63,515 nucleotides of DNA from Akkermansiaceae bacterium (GCA_024233085.1 JACKQC010000024.1:1-63515); one strand, 5' to 3'; counted from the stretch's first letter, positions 17,875 to 27,063 are shown. The notes: generated from the sequence alone by a model not told the origin. Made by a program: numbers and translations.

Positions 17875-18498
17875 ATGAAAAAAATCATCGTTGAATTCAT
17901 CGGCACCTTCTTTCTCGTCTTCACCGTCGGCACCGCCGCCATGCTCGGAAACGCCGGCGACCTGGCGCCGCTGGCCATCGGCTCGGTCCTCATGGTCATG
18001 ATTTTCGCCGGCGGCCACATCTCCGGCGCCCATTACAACCCCGCCGTCAGCCTCGCGGTGATGCTGCGCGGCAAGCTCAACGCCAAGGACCTCGGCCCCT
18101 ACCTCGGCGCGCAACTGATCGCCGGCGTCCTCGCCGGGGTGCTGGTGCAAAAGGTCATCAACGGCGACAACACCATTCCCAGCCTCGGCGACATCGACAT
18201 GAGAAACGCGCTCCTCGCCGAGTTTCTCTTCACCTTCGCCCTCTGCTACGTCGTCCTGAATGTCGCCACCACCGAGGCCAACAAGGGCAACTCCTTCTAC
18301 GGTCTGGCCATCGGCTTCACCGTCATGTCCGGCGCCTTCGCCGTCGGAAAAATCTCCGGGGGCGTCTTCAACCCCGCCGTCGGCGTGAGCCTTTTCATCT
18401 ACGGCGCCCTGCCGCTGAAGACCCTGTTCTTTTACCTCGTCGCCCAGATCGCCGGCGCGGCCCTGGCCGACATCGTCTTCAAAAAGACCGCCCTCTGA
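17875..18498 (+). CDS. MIP/aquaporin family channel
   Basis: A 207-residue membrane channel with six hydrophobic helices. The two half-helix motifs are both intact NPA: SGAHYNPAVSLAVM near residue 65 and GGVFNPAVGVSLF near residue 165. It begins MKKIIVEFIGTFFLVFTVG, the conserved first helix. Water and/or small neutral solutes such as glycerol would pass; the short size and lack of the glycerol-facilitator insertions favour water, which is inference. No operon partner. Confidence 0.9.
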   Translation: MKKIIVEFIGTFFLVFTVGTAAMLGNAGDLAPLAIGSVLMVMIFAGGHISGAHYNPAVSLAVMLRGKLNAKDLGPYLGAQLIAGVLAGVLVQKVINGDNTIPSLGDIDMRNALLAEFLFTFALCYVVLNVATTEANKGNSFYGLAIGFTVMSGAFAVGKISGGVFNPAVGVSLFIYGALPLKTLFFYLVAQIAGAALADIVFKKTAL

Positions 18499-18685
18499 AC
18501 CGGCGCCCCGTCGCGTGGTTCGCGGCCGACGCTTCCAAGTGGACGGCCGCGGCCCTCGCCCGGGCTCGATCAAACGCCGGTCGGCGCCTTTTTCCGGCCT
18601 GGCGGCCCCTCCCCCCGGGGTCGCGAGCCGTAAGGCCGATTTTTTTGGCGAAAACCGCGAGGATCGCGCGTAAGGAGTGGCGTTC

Positions 18686-19921
18686 ATGAGCGAAGCCGAT
18701 GCCACCGCCGATGCCGAGACCCCGGCCCCCCGGGGACCGCGTTGGACCCTGGAGCGCGCCGCCTCCGAAGCCGGGCCGCCCTTTCATCCCTTCGCCGGCG
18801 CGAATTTCCGCACTTTTCTGCGGCACTACTTCCAGACCGGCGGCCATTTCTCCCGCCGTTCCCGCCTGCAACGCCTCTCCGCCTGGAGCGTCCAGATCTT
18901 CCGCTGGCCCTTCGCCGCCTTCGAGACGGCCTGGTGGGGACGCCGCATCCGCGAGCACCGGCCCGCGCACCCGCCCATCTTCGTCATCGGCCACTGGCGC
19001 AGCGGCACCACCCACCTGCACAACCTGCTGAGCAAGGACCCGCAATTCGGCTGGATCGATTTCGGCGAGACCGCCATGCCCTGGGACATGCTCGGCGAGA
19101 AAGTCCGCATCGGCCGCGGCATCCTCAACCGCGTCCTGCCGAAGGATCGCGGCTACGACAACGTGAAGCTCTCGCTCGAGGAGCCGCAGGAGGAGGAGAT
19201 GGCCCTCGGCAACATGAACCCCCTCTGCTACTACAACTGCTACTATTTTCCCCGGGAAATGCGCCGCCACTCCCGGCGCGCCCTGTTTTTCGAAGACCTC
19301 GACGCCGCGGAAATGGCCCAATTCGAGCGGGCCTACTCCTACCTGCTCCAAAAGCTCAGCTACGCCAAGGGAGGGCGCCAACTGCTGCTCAAGAACCCCG
19401 CCTCGACCACGCGCATCCCCCTGCTCAAGCGCCTGTTCCCCGACGCCAAGTTCATCCACATCTCCCGCAATCCGTGGCCCGTGTTCCGGTCCAGCGTCAA
19501 GAAATTCTCCCGCCTGTTCAACGCCTTCGCCTGGCAGGATTTCGACGCCAGCCTCGACCTGCCCGGCTTCGTGCTGGAAACCTACGCCGACCTCGTGCGC
19601 CGCTACCTGCGGGACCGCGAGATCCTCGCGCCCGGGGACCTCTGCGAGACCAGTTTCGAGTCCATCGTCGCCGATCCCCTCGGCGAAATCGGGCGCATCT
19701 ACGATCGCCTCGGCATCGAGGGCCGCGACCGGGCGCTCTCCCAAATCGGGCGTTATGTCACCGACATCCGCGACTACGAGCGCAACGTCCACCGCGTCGA
19801 CGCCGAGCACGCCGCCGCCATTCGAGACCGTTGGGCCTTTGCCTTCGAGGCCTTCGGTTACCCCCTCGATCCCCCCGCCGAAATCGACGTCGTCGAGGGG
19901 CTGGAGAACAGACAGGGTTGA
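18686..19921 (+). CDS. sulfotransferase family protein
   Basis: A 411-residue enzyme. PAPS-binding features are visible: the 5'-phosphosulfate loop FVIGHWRSGTTHLHNLLS near residue 105 and the 3'-phosphate region KFIHISRNPWPVFRSSVKKF near residue 265. It probably transfers sulfate to a sugar, lipid or polysaccharide hydroxyl. The ATG at 18686 has AAGGAG at 18672-18677, one of the few good Shine-Dalgarno sites here; a GTG start at 18677 would overlap it. The last codons (GAG AAC AGA CAG GGT TGA) lie inside the first copy of a palindromic repeat, which supplies the stop codon. Confidence 0.82.
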   Translation: MSEADATADAETPAPRGPRWTLERAASEAGPPFHPFAGANFRTFLRHYFQTGGHFSRRSRLQRLSAWSVQIFRWPFAAFETAWWGRRIREHRPAHPPIFVIGHWRSGTTHLHNLLSKDPQFGWIDFGETAMPWDMLGEKVRIGRGILNRVLPKDRGYDNVKLSLEEPQEEEMALGNMNPLCYYNCYYFPREMRRHSRRALFFEDLDAAEMAQFERAYSYLLQKLSYAKGGRQLLLKNPASTTRIPLLKRLFPDAKFIHISRNPWPVFRSSVKKFSRLFNAFAWQDFDASLDLPGFVLETYADLVRRYLRDREILAPGDLCETSFESIVADPLGEIGRIYDRLGIEGRDRALSQIGRYVTDIRDYERNVHRVDAEHAAAIRDRWAFAFEAFGYPLDPPAEIDVVEGLENRQG

Positions 19922-19969
19922 CTCCCCGACCCAACCCTGTTGGGTCCGTTGCCCAACCCTGTTGGGTTC
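19912..19969. repeat. 22-bp-period palindrome array, locus 3 (3 copies)
   Basis: A partial copy (acagggttgactc, 19912-19924) overlaps the end of the sulfotransferase gene. Full copies gacccaaccctgttgggtc at 19928-19946 and gcccaaccctgttgggttc at 19951-19969 follow. Centres are 22 and 23 bp apart. It sits between convergent genes. Confidence 0.85.
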
Positions 19970-19973
19970 GGGA

Positions 19974-20753
19974 TCACCACTCGCCTTCGCGCCGGAATTT
20001 CCGCCGCACGTTTTCGCCAAACTGGACGATGGCGTCATCCATGCGCGACAGGACCGCGTCCATCGACAAGCCGGCCACGTCACGGGCGGCCGGAATGACG
20101 GTCCGGCATTCGTTCGAGTCCATGAAACGCGCCGCGTCGAGCAGCCCCGCCTCCTCTCCGCGCGGAATGGCGAGAAACCCGTGCTTGTCGGCGTGGATCA
20201 ACTGGCCGGGCTCGATCCGCGTCCCGAAGACCTCGACCGGGCAATCCCACTCGATCGGCCAACCGAAGGCGTGCCCGACGCACAGACGCCGCGCCAGGGC
20301 CTTGAAGCCGGCGTTGTTCATTTCGTCCACATCGCGAATGGCGCCGTCGGTGATCGTGCCAACACAGCCGAGCGCGCGGTGCGTGTTCGAATTCACCTCG
20401 CCCCAAAAGGCGCCGAAGGTCCCCGGTTTATCGAGGTCCTGGACCACGACGATTTTCGGACCGGGCCGGCCGGCCACATAACGCCGGTATTCGTCCCAGG
20501 CTCGGGGATTCGCCGCGCGATGGGCCGCGTTGGAGGGCTCGATCCTCACGGTGACCGCCCAGCCGACCATCGGTCCCATCGAGGGCATGTAATCGCGCGT
20601 CTCCTCGAGGTTGAAGCCCTCGCGCCCGGCGTCGCGGGTGGTGATCTGCTCCCAGCCATTGTAGAGGGTGGGCGTGTTCCAGCGTTTCAGTTCCAACAGG
20701 TCGGAATGGCTCAGCGACGGGCCGGCGGCGGGATCGGGGTCGGGATCGGTCAT
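19974..20753 (-). CDS. RraA family protein (aldolase/dimethylmenaquinone-methyltransferase-like fold)
   Basis: A 259-residue member of the RraA/HMG-aldolase family. Conserved stretches are LKRWNTPTLYNGWEQ at the start, GTFGAFWGEVNSNTHRALGCVGTITDGAIRDVDEM in the middle (the glycine-rich loop and the active-site RD), and EPGQLIHADKHGFLAIPRG. Homologues are 4-hydroxy-4-methyl-2-oxoglutarate/oxaloacetate lyases or RNase E regulators; sequence alone does not separate these. The start at 20753 directly precedes the conserved region. Confidence 0.82.
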   Translation of the reverse strand: MTDPDPDPAAGPSLSHSDLLELKRWNTPTLYNGWEQITTRDAGREGFNLEETRDYMPSMGPMVGWAVTVRIEPSNAAHRAANPRAWDEYRRYVAGRPGPKIVVVQDLDKPGTFGAFWGEVNSNTHRALGCVGTITDGAIRDVDEMNNAGFKALARRLCVGHAFGWPIEWDCPVEVFGTRIEPGQLIHADKHGFLAIPRGEEAGLLDAARFMDSNECRTVIPAARDVAGLSMDAVLSRMDDAIVQFGENVRRKFRREGEW

Positions 20754-20955
20754 GGCGGCGACAGTGCCACGTCTCCGGTCCCTCGTCACCGGAATTCGCC
20801 GACCCGACTCCGGAGGCCGCCGCTCGGGCAGCATTCCGCATATCTTGCGATAAATCGGGCCAATTTGCGCGCAGACAAGCCCCACGTCAGAGCTTAGATG
20901 AAAATTATCAGGAAAATCTTGCGTCCTTCTGAATTCTCTCTAAAAATCCACCCCA

Positions 20956-21903
20956 ATGAGCACTCGATACATCTCCAAACTCGTTCTCGCCGCCGCTTTG
21001 GTGGCGTCGCCGTTCGTCGCCAAAGCCGGTGACGTTCCCGTCGAGAAGGGCGTCGTCGAAGTCGATCCGTGGGCCGACGCCCGCCGTCCGATTTCGAATC
21101 CGACTCTTTTCGATCTCGCCATCCCGGGCACCCAGTTGCACCCGCTCTTCATCCACAACCGCATGCCGGACGTGGTGAACACCATCCTCGGACGCGTTCC
21201 GGTGGGCGGTGACTTTCAAGTTTACGCGGTGCAGCTCGAATACGCCCTGAGTGATCGTCTTTCCATCAACGCGGTGAAAGACGGCTACATCGATTTCAAC
21301 CCGAACTCGACGCTGACCGCCGCCGATGGCTGGGCGAACATCGAAGCGGGCCTGAAGTATGCGTGGTTGCTCAAGCCCGAACAGGGCCTCGCCTCCAACA
21401 TCCAGCTCCAGTACGAAATCGCCTCCGGCAATTCCGACGTGTGGCAGGGCGAAGGCGACGGCATCTTCACGCCGTCGATGTCCTTCCTGAAGCTCGCCGG
21501 CAAACTCCAGCTCGCCGATCAGTTCGGCTTCCGCTTCCCGGTGGACGACTCGGAGACCTCCGTCTTCTACAACAGCGTTCACGCCAGCTACGCGGTGACC
21601 GACTGGTTGTTCCCGCTGGTCGAACTGAATGTCTTCCACGTCCTCGACGCCGGTGACGGCAGCGCGCGCTTCCCCGAGCAGGCCGGTGGCCTCGTGCCGG
21701 CGATCGCCCGCTTCGAAGGCGGCGACCTCGTCAATCTCGGCGCCGCCAACACGGTGGACAACTTCGTCTCCGTCGCCGTCGGTGCCCGCGCTCGTCTCAA
21801 CAGCGCGATCGATGTCGGTTTCGCCTGGGAATTCCCGCTGACCGACCAGGACGAAGGTCTCATGGAAGACCGCTTCACGGTCGACATGGTCATCCGCTTC
21901 TGA
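20956..21903 (+). CDS. predicted outer-membrane beta-barrel protein
   Basis: A 315-residue protein. Residues 1-24 are a signal peptide ending AKAG. The mature part has alternating hydrophobic/polar strands and ends in Phe (DMVIRF), the usual barrel-assembly signature. I do not recognise a named family. Repeated amphipathic strands (YAVQLEYALSDRLSINAV, GLKYAWLLKPE..., VAVGARARLNSAIDVGFAWEF) support a small channel or transporter-like barrel. It has a strong terminator behind it and probably its own promoter; the preceding 200 bp contain an AT-rich leader. Confidence 0.7.
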   Translation: MSTRYISKLVLAAALVASPFVAKAGDVPVEKGVVEVDPWADARRPISNPTLFDLAIPGTQLHPLFIHNRMPDVVNTILGRVPVGGDFQVYAVQLEYALSDRLSINAVKDGYIDFNPNSTLTAADGWANIEAGLKYAWLLKPEQGLASNIQLQYEIASGNSDVWQGEGDGIFTPSMSFLKLAGKLQLADQFGFRFPVDDSETSVFYNSVHASYAVTDWLFPLVELNVFHVLDAGDGSARFPEQAGGLVPAIARFEGGDLVNLGAANTVDNFVSVAVGARARLNSAIDVGFAWEFPLTDQDEGLMEDRFTVDMVIRF

Positions 21904-21948
21904 TTTCCGAAAGGAAGACCGAATCGATAGACGACTTGTTCATTTCGG

Positions 21949-21986
21949 AAAGGGGCACCCGTGAACCGGGTGCCCCTTTTTCTTTT
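21949..21986 (+). terminator. rho-independent terminator
   Basis: AAAGGGGCACCCG (from 21949) pairs with CGGGTGCCCCTTTTT, with a short GTGAA-type loop and a T-rich tail to 21986. It closes the beta-barrel gene. Confidence 0.85.
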
Positions 21987-22080
21987 TCAAAGATTCGAGG
22001 AGTCGACACCGGGAGGCCGCCGGATTCGACAGACCAGAAAGGAACCGGGAAGAGCGGAAATACTTCGTCCCGCCCACGTT

Positions 22081-22803
22081 TTACCCCAGAAGCCACGTCA
22101 CAGACTCCGCGCCGATCCGCCCGGCCGGATGCCCGCCCACTCCGGCGATCGCCTGGTCCACCACCGGACGCTTGGCCGTCCCCGTGACCAGAAACACCGC
22201 CTCACGGGCCGCATTCAGGATCGGATAGGTCAGCGTGAGACGCCAGGCGTCGAATTTCGGCACGAAATTGGCCATCGCCCACCGCTCCCGCTCCCCCAAC
22301 GCCGCCGTTCCGGGAAAAAGCGACGCCGTGTGACCGTCCTCACCCATGCCGAGCAGGATCAGATCGTGCCGAAAAACGGGTTCGCCCGCCAGGAGAGCGA
22401 GCTTTCGCAGTTGGCCGTCGTAGCGGTCCGCCGCCTCGGCCGGCTCCATCTCGCCCGCCATCCGCATCACGCTCGACGCCGGGACCGACGCGGGTATCAA
22501 CAGCGATTCGCTCGCCATCCGGTGGTTGCTGTCGGCGTGATCGGGCGGCACGCAACGCTCGTCGCCAAAGGTCAGCAGCACCCGCTCCCAGTCAATGTCG
22601 CCGCGCGCCGCGAGCGCCGCGTAAACGGGTCTCGGCGTCGATCCCCCGCACAAGCTCATTCGGAAGACGCCACCATCCGCCTGCCTCGCAAGGATCCGCG
22701 AGGCGATCCACTCCGCCGCCTCTTCCACGAAATTCGAAGTTTCAATGCGCTCGGCCATCCCGTCCGAAAAATCCGGCAAAACCCGACCTCTCCCTTCATT
22801 CAC
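22081..22803 (-). CDS. pgl: 6-phosphogluconolactonase
   Basis: A 240-residue protein of the SOL/DevB family. It hydrolyses 6-phosphogluconolactone in the oxidative pentose phosphate pathway. Visible motifs are the phosphate-binding LCGGSTPRPVYAAL, the DERCVPPDHADSNHRMASESL stretch with conserved Asp/Glu/Arg, and LLGMGEDGHTASLFPG with the catalytic His. It is downstream of fabG on the same strand with an 18-bp gap, so probably co-transcribed. No zwf or gnd is nearby. Confidence 0.9.
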   Translation of the reverse strand: MNEGRGRVLPDFSDGMAERIETSNFVEEAAEWIASRILARQADGGVFRMSLCGGSTPRPVYAALAARGDIDWERVLLTFGDERCVPPDHADSNHRMASESLLIPASVPASSVMRMAGEMEPAEAADRYDGQLRKLALLAGEPVFRHDLILLGMGEDGHTASLFPGTAALGERERWAMANFVPKFDAWRLTLTYPILNAAREAVFLVTGTAKRPVVDQAIAGVGGHPAGRIGAESVTWLLG

Positions 22804-22821
22804 GTCCCTGTATCCCCGCCC

Positions 22822-23571
22822 TCACATCACCATCCCGCCATCGACGGTCAACACCTGGCCGGTGATGTAGCGCGCGCCCTTTCCGGCGAGAAAAAGGGTG
22901 GCGTTGGCGATGTCCTCCACGGCCCCGAAGAAACCGAGCGGAACTGTTTTCAGAATACCCTCGCGCATGTCCGGGGTCAGCTCGCCCGTCATGTCGGTCT
23001 CGATGAAGCCGGGGGCGATGGCGTTGACGCAGACACCGCGTCCGGAGAACTCCTTGGCCAGCGCCTTGGTGAATCCGATCAGGCCGGCCTTGCTGGCGGC
23101 GTAGTTCGCCTGGCCGGCATTGCCCATCAGGCCGATGACCGAGCTGATATTGACGATGCGCGCGTCGGGCTGTTTCAGCAGGCCCCGCTGGAAGGCCTTC
23201 ACGAGGTTGAAGGCGCCCTTGAGATTCGTGTCGAGCACCATGTCCCAGTCCTCCTCGCTCATCCGCAGCGCGAGGCCGTCGCGGGTGACGCCGGCGTTGT
23301 TGACCAGGATGCTGGCTATTCCAAGCTCCTCGGTCACGCGCTTTCCCAGCTCCGCCACCGCCGCGAAATCCGCAATATCGACCGCGTATCCCCGCGCTTC
23401 CCCCTTGCCGAGGGCGTTGAGTTCCTCTGCGGCGGTCCGGGAATTCGCCTCCGTCCGGCTCACGACGGCGACCTTGGCGCCCGCCTCGACGAAACGGCGC
23501 GCGATGGCTTTGCCGATTCCCCGGCCGGCTCCCGTGACGACGACGACTCGATCTTTGAATGACTCGCTCAT
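22822..23571 (-). CDS. fabG: 3-oxoacyl-[acyl-carrier-protein] reductase
   Basis: A 249-residue SDR. It reduces 3-ketoacyl-ACP in fatty acid elongation with NADPH. The features match FabG: TGAGRGIGKAIA, VVSRTEANSRTA (an Arg after beta-2 favouring NADPH), ILVNNAGVTRDGLALRM, the catalytic SSVIGLMGNAGQANYAASKAGL, and VNAIAPGFIETDMT. No acyl carrier protein or other fab gene is next to it, so a related dehydrogenase role remains possible. pgl follows. Confidence 0.85.
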   Translation of the reverse strand: MSESFKDRVVVVTGAGRGIGKAIARRFVEAGAKVAVVSRTEANSRTAAEELNALGKGEARGYAVDIADFAAVAELGKRVTEELGIASILVNNAGVTRDGLALRMSEEDWDMVLDTNLKGAFNLVKAFQRGLLKQPDARIVNISSVIGLMGNAGQANYAASKAGLIGFTKALAKEFSGRGVCVNAIAPGFIETDMTGELTPDMREGILKTVPLGFFGAVEDIANATLFLAGKGARYITGQVLTVDGGMVM

Positions 23572-23632
23572 GACGACCGCTCCGTAAAACCGCCCACCGG
23601 CTCGCGCAACCGAAAAGCGCCAGGCCCCGGAC

Positions 23633-23661
23633 TTGACACCGGCCCGCGTTTCCGCGATACC
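23633..23661 (+). promoter_or_regulatory. putative promoter of the esterase gene
   Basis: A perfect -35 TTGACA at 23633-23638 and GATACC at 23656-23661, 17 bp apart, with the ATG following at 23670. The transcript would have almost no leader. Confidence 0.35.
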
Positions 23662-23669
23662 GGCGCATC

Positions 23670-24596
23670 ATGCGCACACTGTCTTTTTCATGGTTCGTCG
23701 CCCCGTCGATCGCCGCCATTTTCGCGGTCGCCTCGTTGGGTCAATCTCAGGAGCCCGCGAAGCCCGTCGCCAAGCCCACGATGGCCGACGTCTCCTACGG
23801 TTCCCACCCGGAAAATGTGCTGGATTTCTACCGCGCCGACGGAGACGGTCCGCGCCCGCTGCTGGTTTACATCCACGGCGGCGGCTGGCGCGGCGGCTCC
23901 AAGGTCCTGCAACCCAACCAAGTCGACCCCTACCTCGCCAAAGGCATCTCCGTCGCCTCCGTCGAGTATCGGTTCACCCCGGCCAATCCCCTGCCCGCTC
24001 CGGTTCACGACGCCGCGCGCGCGATCCAGTTTCTGCGTTCGAAAGCCGCCGAGTGGAATCTGCGAAAGGACCGCGTCGCCCTGACCGGTGGCAGCGCCGG
24101 CGCCTGCACCTCGATGTGGCTGCTCTTTCACGATGATCTCGCCGACCCGAAAGCCGAAGACCCCGTCCTTCGCGAATCCACCCGCGTCACCGCCGCCGCC
24201 TGCGCCGGAGGTCAGACCTCCATCGATCCCAAAGTCATCGTCCCCTGGCTCGGCCCGAACGTCCTCAAGCACCTCATGATCGCCAACGCCGTCGGCGAAC
24301 CCGACGCCGACACCGCCCTCGCCAACTACGAAAAACACGCCGCCGACTACCGGGAATTCTCGTCCCACAATCACGTCAACGCCGGCGATCCGCCGCTCTT
24401 CATGAGCTACGGCGGCGACATGACCCTGCCCTCCAAAGACGCCGGCCACGGCATTCACCATCCCGTCTACGGGGTCAAGATGAAGGAAAAATGCGACGCC
24501 GCCGGAGTCGAGTGCCACCTCGTCATTCCCGGCACCTCCACCTCCGAAAAATACAGCAGCGCCACCGCCTTTCTCATGGCGAAGCTGCTGGAGTAA
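23670..24596 (+). CDS. secreted alpha/beta hydrolase (esterase/lipase-like)
   Basis: A 308-residue protein with a signal peptide up to about residue 26. The oxyanion loop YIHGGGWRGG and the nucleophile GGSAGA (Ser near residue 141) are clear, and the acid is probably the Asp in SYGGDMTLP. The catalytic His expected about 30 residues later, usually in a GHGF-type segment, is not there: the sequence reads VIPGTSTSEKYSS. His residues occur earlier (GHGIHHP). Either that His substitutes or the activity is altered. Its stop codon abuts the stop of the convergent nuclease gene (24596/24597). Confidence 0.75.
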   Translation: MRTLSFSWFVAPSIAAIFAVASLGQSQEPAKPVAKPTMADVSYGSHPENVLDFYRADGDGPRPLLVYIHGGGWRGGSKVLQPNQVDPYLAKGISVASVEYRFTPANPLPAPVHDAARAIQFLRSKAAEWNLRKDRVALTGGSAGACTSMWLLFHDDLADPKAEDPVLRESTRVTAAACAGGQTSIDPKVIVPWLGPNVLKHLMIANAVGEPDADTALANYEKHAADYREFSSHNHVNAGDPPLFMSYGGDMTLPSKDAGHGIHHPVYGVKMKEKCDAAGVECHLVIPGTSTSEKYSSATAFLMAKLLE

Positions 24597-25541
24597 TCAC
24601 ACGCCGCCGCCGCGCGGCACGTTCAGGATCTGATCGAGTTCGTGTTCCAATTCGGTGACACGAAATTCCGCCCACAGCGGCAGGTGATCGCTCACCCGCC
24701 TTCGCGCCTCCTTCGCGGGCTGGCCCGGTTCGCGAAAAAGCGCATCGCCAAAGGGCACGACGCCGAATTTTCCGGTAAACTCGAACTCCTGACTCGGGAT
24801 CCAGGCGATCTTGTCGAAGGTCTTGGTCCCGTCGAAATTCGTTCCCAAGGCGTTCATCCCCGGCGGCGTCGTGAAGCGCGGCGAATCCCCGCCCGTCAAC
24901 GCCTCGAAAAAGCGGTCGCCGTAACTCTGGATGTTGAAATCGCCCACCAAAAAGAAATCGGGATCGAACACCGCGCCCTTCGCCCGTTTCGCCACCCGCT
25001 TGATGTGTTTGACCAACTCCTTGATCTCCCGCTCCCGCAGATTCTCGCCGACCGCGCCGTGCGACGAGCCTTCCGCGATGTGGACCGACACCAGCACAAA
25101 ATCGAAACGTCCCGCCCGGAAGGACGCGCAATACGGCGTCCTCTGGAACTGAAAAGTCTCCGGCTGACGAATCTTTCCGTGAAAGGCAATCTCGCACACC
25201 AGCCCCGTGGGCTCGACCGTTCGCCGATCGTAAAGAAAAGCCATGCGCTCGTAGTTTCCGGTCGGGTCGGAGACGAGTATCTTGTAATGTCCCGGCAGCA
25301 ACTCCTGAAGTTTCGCCAATCCCTTCAAATTCGTTTTAACTTCCTGAATCGCCACGATATCGAAGCGCTCGCAGATATCGGCGATGTATTGAATCGCGCG
25401 GTTCGTCTTCTTCTCCGAAAACTGCGCGATATTCCACGAGGCGATCAGGACGTTCTCGTCAACAGACCGCAATGGAATCGGCGAAAGGAGTCCCATAAGA
25501 TCGCGCCGCTCCCGGGCGATGATTTCCCTTTCAGTTGGCAT
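24597..25541 (-). CDS. endonuclease/exonuclease/phosphatase (EEP) family protein
   Basis: A 314-residue protein of the DNase I/exonuclease III/inositol-phosphatase superfamily. The metal and catalytic motifs are present: SWNIAQF near residue 34, IVAIQEVKTN, LVSVHIAE, FFLVGDFNIQS near residue 195, and VSDHLPLWAEF near the C-terminus. There is no signal peptide, so it is cytoplasmic. Whether it acts on DNA or phosphoesters is not evident. It converges on the esterase gene with zero spacing. Confidence 0.85.
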   Translation of the reverse strand: MPTEREIIARERRDLMGLLSPIPLRSVDENVLIASWNIAQFSEKKTNRAIQYIADICERFDIVAIQEVKTNLKGLAKLQELLPGHYKILVSDPTGNYERMAFLYDRRTVEPTGLVCEIAFHGKIRQPETFQFQRTPYCASFRAGRFDFVLVSVHIAEGSSHGAVGENLREREIKELVKHIKRVAKRAKGAVFDPDFFLVGDFNIQSYGDRFFEALTGGDSPRFTTPPGMNALGTNFDGTKTFDKIAWIPSQEFEFTGKFGVVPFGDALFREPGQPAKEARRRVSDHLPLWAEFRVTELEHELDQILNVPRGGGV

Positions 25542-25608
25542 CGTTCGTTCCTCCGATGCCTCGATTAAAGCAAAAGCCCCCCGGGCTCGTCAACGCCAAA
25601 TCGTCCGC

Positions 25609-27063
25609 CTATTTCGCGGCCCGCGCCTTTTCGTCGAAATCCTTCATCGCCTTGACCTTGCGTTCGGCCAGCGGGAGCAGCGGACCGCCGTATTGGGCGA
25701 CCAGTTCGTCGCAGCGAACCCGCATTTTCGCCAGCACTTCGGCCGCCGCCGGATCGCCGGCAAGGTTCTTTAACTCGTCCGGATCGGATTCGAGATCGAA
25801 GAGGAACTCGTAGTTTCCCTGGTCGATATAACGCGCGTACTGATAGCGTTCCCCGCGGACACCTTCCCAGGTGATCTGGGGTGCCAGCGTGACGTGCTCG
25901 CAAAAGAAATCCGTGCGCCAGTCCGGCGTCTCCGCGCCCTCCACCACGGGCCTGAGCGAATGCCCCTGGTAACTTTCCGGAATCGCCACCCCCGCCCAGT
26001 CGAGGAATGTCGGCGAGAGATCGAGGTTCAGCGCCATGCGCGATTCCTTGCGACCGCGCTTTTCCGCCGGCAATCGCGGATCGTAAACGACCAGGGGCAC
26101 GCGCAAGGACTGCTCATAGTGCGACCATTTTCCCGCGAATCCGCGGTCGCCCATGTAGTAGCCGTTGTCGGCCATGTAAACGATCACCGTGTTTTCGGCC
26201 AGACCACGCTTCTCGAGTTCCGCCACGATCCGCCCCACCACCGCGTCGATGCCGCTGAGCATGCGGAAGTAGGCGCGGATGTTCGTCTGGTATTTCTCCG
26301 GCGTGTCCCAGCGCCAGAAGAAACGCTCCCGGTTGATCGATTTTTTCAGGAATTCCGGCTGATTTTCGAAGATCGCCGGGGCGTTCAGGCGCGGCGGCGG
26401 CACCACGATGTCCTCGTAAAGCCCGTCGGTGCCGGGAGGCCACGGGTAATGCCCGATCCCCGGCCGCTTGTCGCCGTCCTCGGCGTGGGCCGCGTTGAAC
26501 CACAGGTTCAGCATGAAAGGTTGCCCGGCCGGCTGGGAATCGAGAAACGCCACCGCCCGGTCGCCAATCAGATCCGTCTCGTGCCGGAGCGATCCGTCGG
26601 GCTGTTTTTTGAAATAGGGATTGCGTCCGATCGCCTCGAACGCGTCGTAGTGATCCGTCGGCTTGAAGTTCGGCGGCATCTTGGCGTGCCATTTTCCGTA
26701 AAACCCGACCCGGTATCCGGCCCGGCGCAGGCGATCCGGATACAGCGCCGTCAAGGCCTCGGGCTTCGCGAAGTCGGGACGGTCCCTCTCGCCAAAGGAC
26801 CGCGCGGTCAGGCCAGTGAGGATCGTGGTCCGGCTGACCCAGCAGATCGAGTGTTCCACGAAACTGTTCTGAAAATGCACGCCGCCCGCCGCGAGCCGGT
26901 CGATATTCGGCGTTTTCACGATGGGATGCCCCGCGCACCCGAGCGTGTCGAAGCGTTGGTCATCGGCGAAGAAAAACACGATGTTCGGCCGGTCAGCGGC
27001 GCGGGCGATTTGAGCGCCGACCGCGGAGAGCGCGAGAAGGATGGTCAACAACAGGCGATTCAT
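25609..27063 (-). CDS. secreted sulfatase (S1 family)
   Basis: A 484-residue arylsulfatase-type enzyme with a signal peptide (MNRLLLTILLALSAVGAQIARAA). NIVFFFADDQRFDTLGC supplies metal-binding Asp residues, and the formylglycine site is SICWVSRTTILTG. The Cys to be modified and the Arg are present, but the usual Pro of C-x-P-S-R is Val. GFYGKWH, NGYYMGDRGFAGKW and EQSLRVPLVVYDP are the other family blocks. It probably desulfates algal or host polysaccharides. A longer in-frame extension upstream would cross the palindrome array and is rejected. Confidence 0.87.
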   Translation of the reverse strand: MNRLLLTILLALSAVGAQIARAADRPNIVFFFADDQRFDTLGCAGHPIVKTPNIDRLAAGGVHFQNSFVEHSICWVSRTTILTGLTARSFGERDRPDFAKPEALTALYPDRLRRAGYRVGFYGKWHAKMPPNFKPTDHYDAFEAIGRNPYFKKQPDGSLRHETDLIGDRAVAFLDSQPAGQPFMLNLWFNAAHAEDGDKRPGIGHYPWPPGTDGLYEDIVVPPPRLNAPAIFENQPEFLKKSINRERFFWRWDTPEKYQTNIRAYFRMLSGIDAVVGRIVAELEKRGLAENTVIVYMADNGYYMGDRGFAGKWSHYEQSLRVPLVVYDPRLPAEKRGRKESRMALNLDLSPTFLDWAGVAIPESYQGHSLRPVVEGAETPDWRTDFFCEHVTLAPQITWEGVRGERYQYARYIDQGNYEFLFDLESDPDELKNLAGDPAAAEVLAKMRVRCDELVAQYGGPLLPLAERKVKAMKDFDEKARAAK

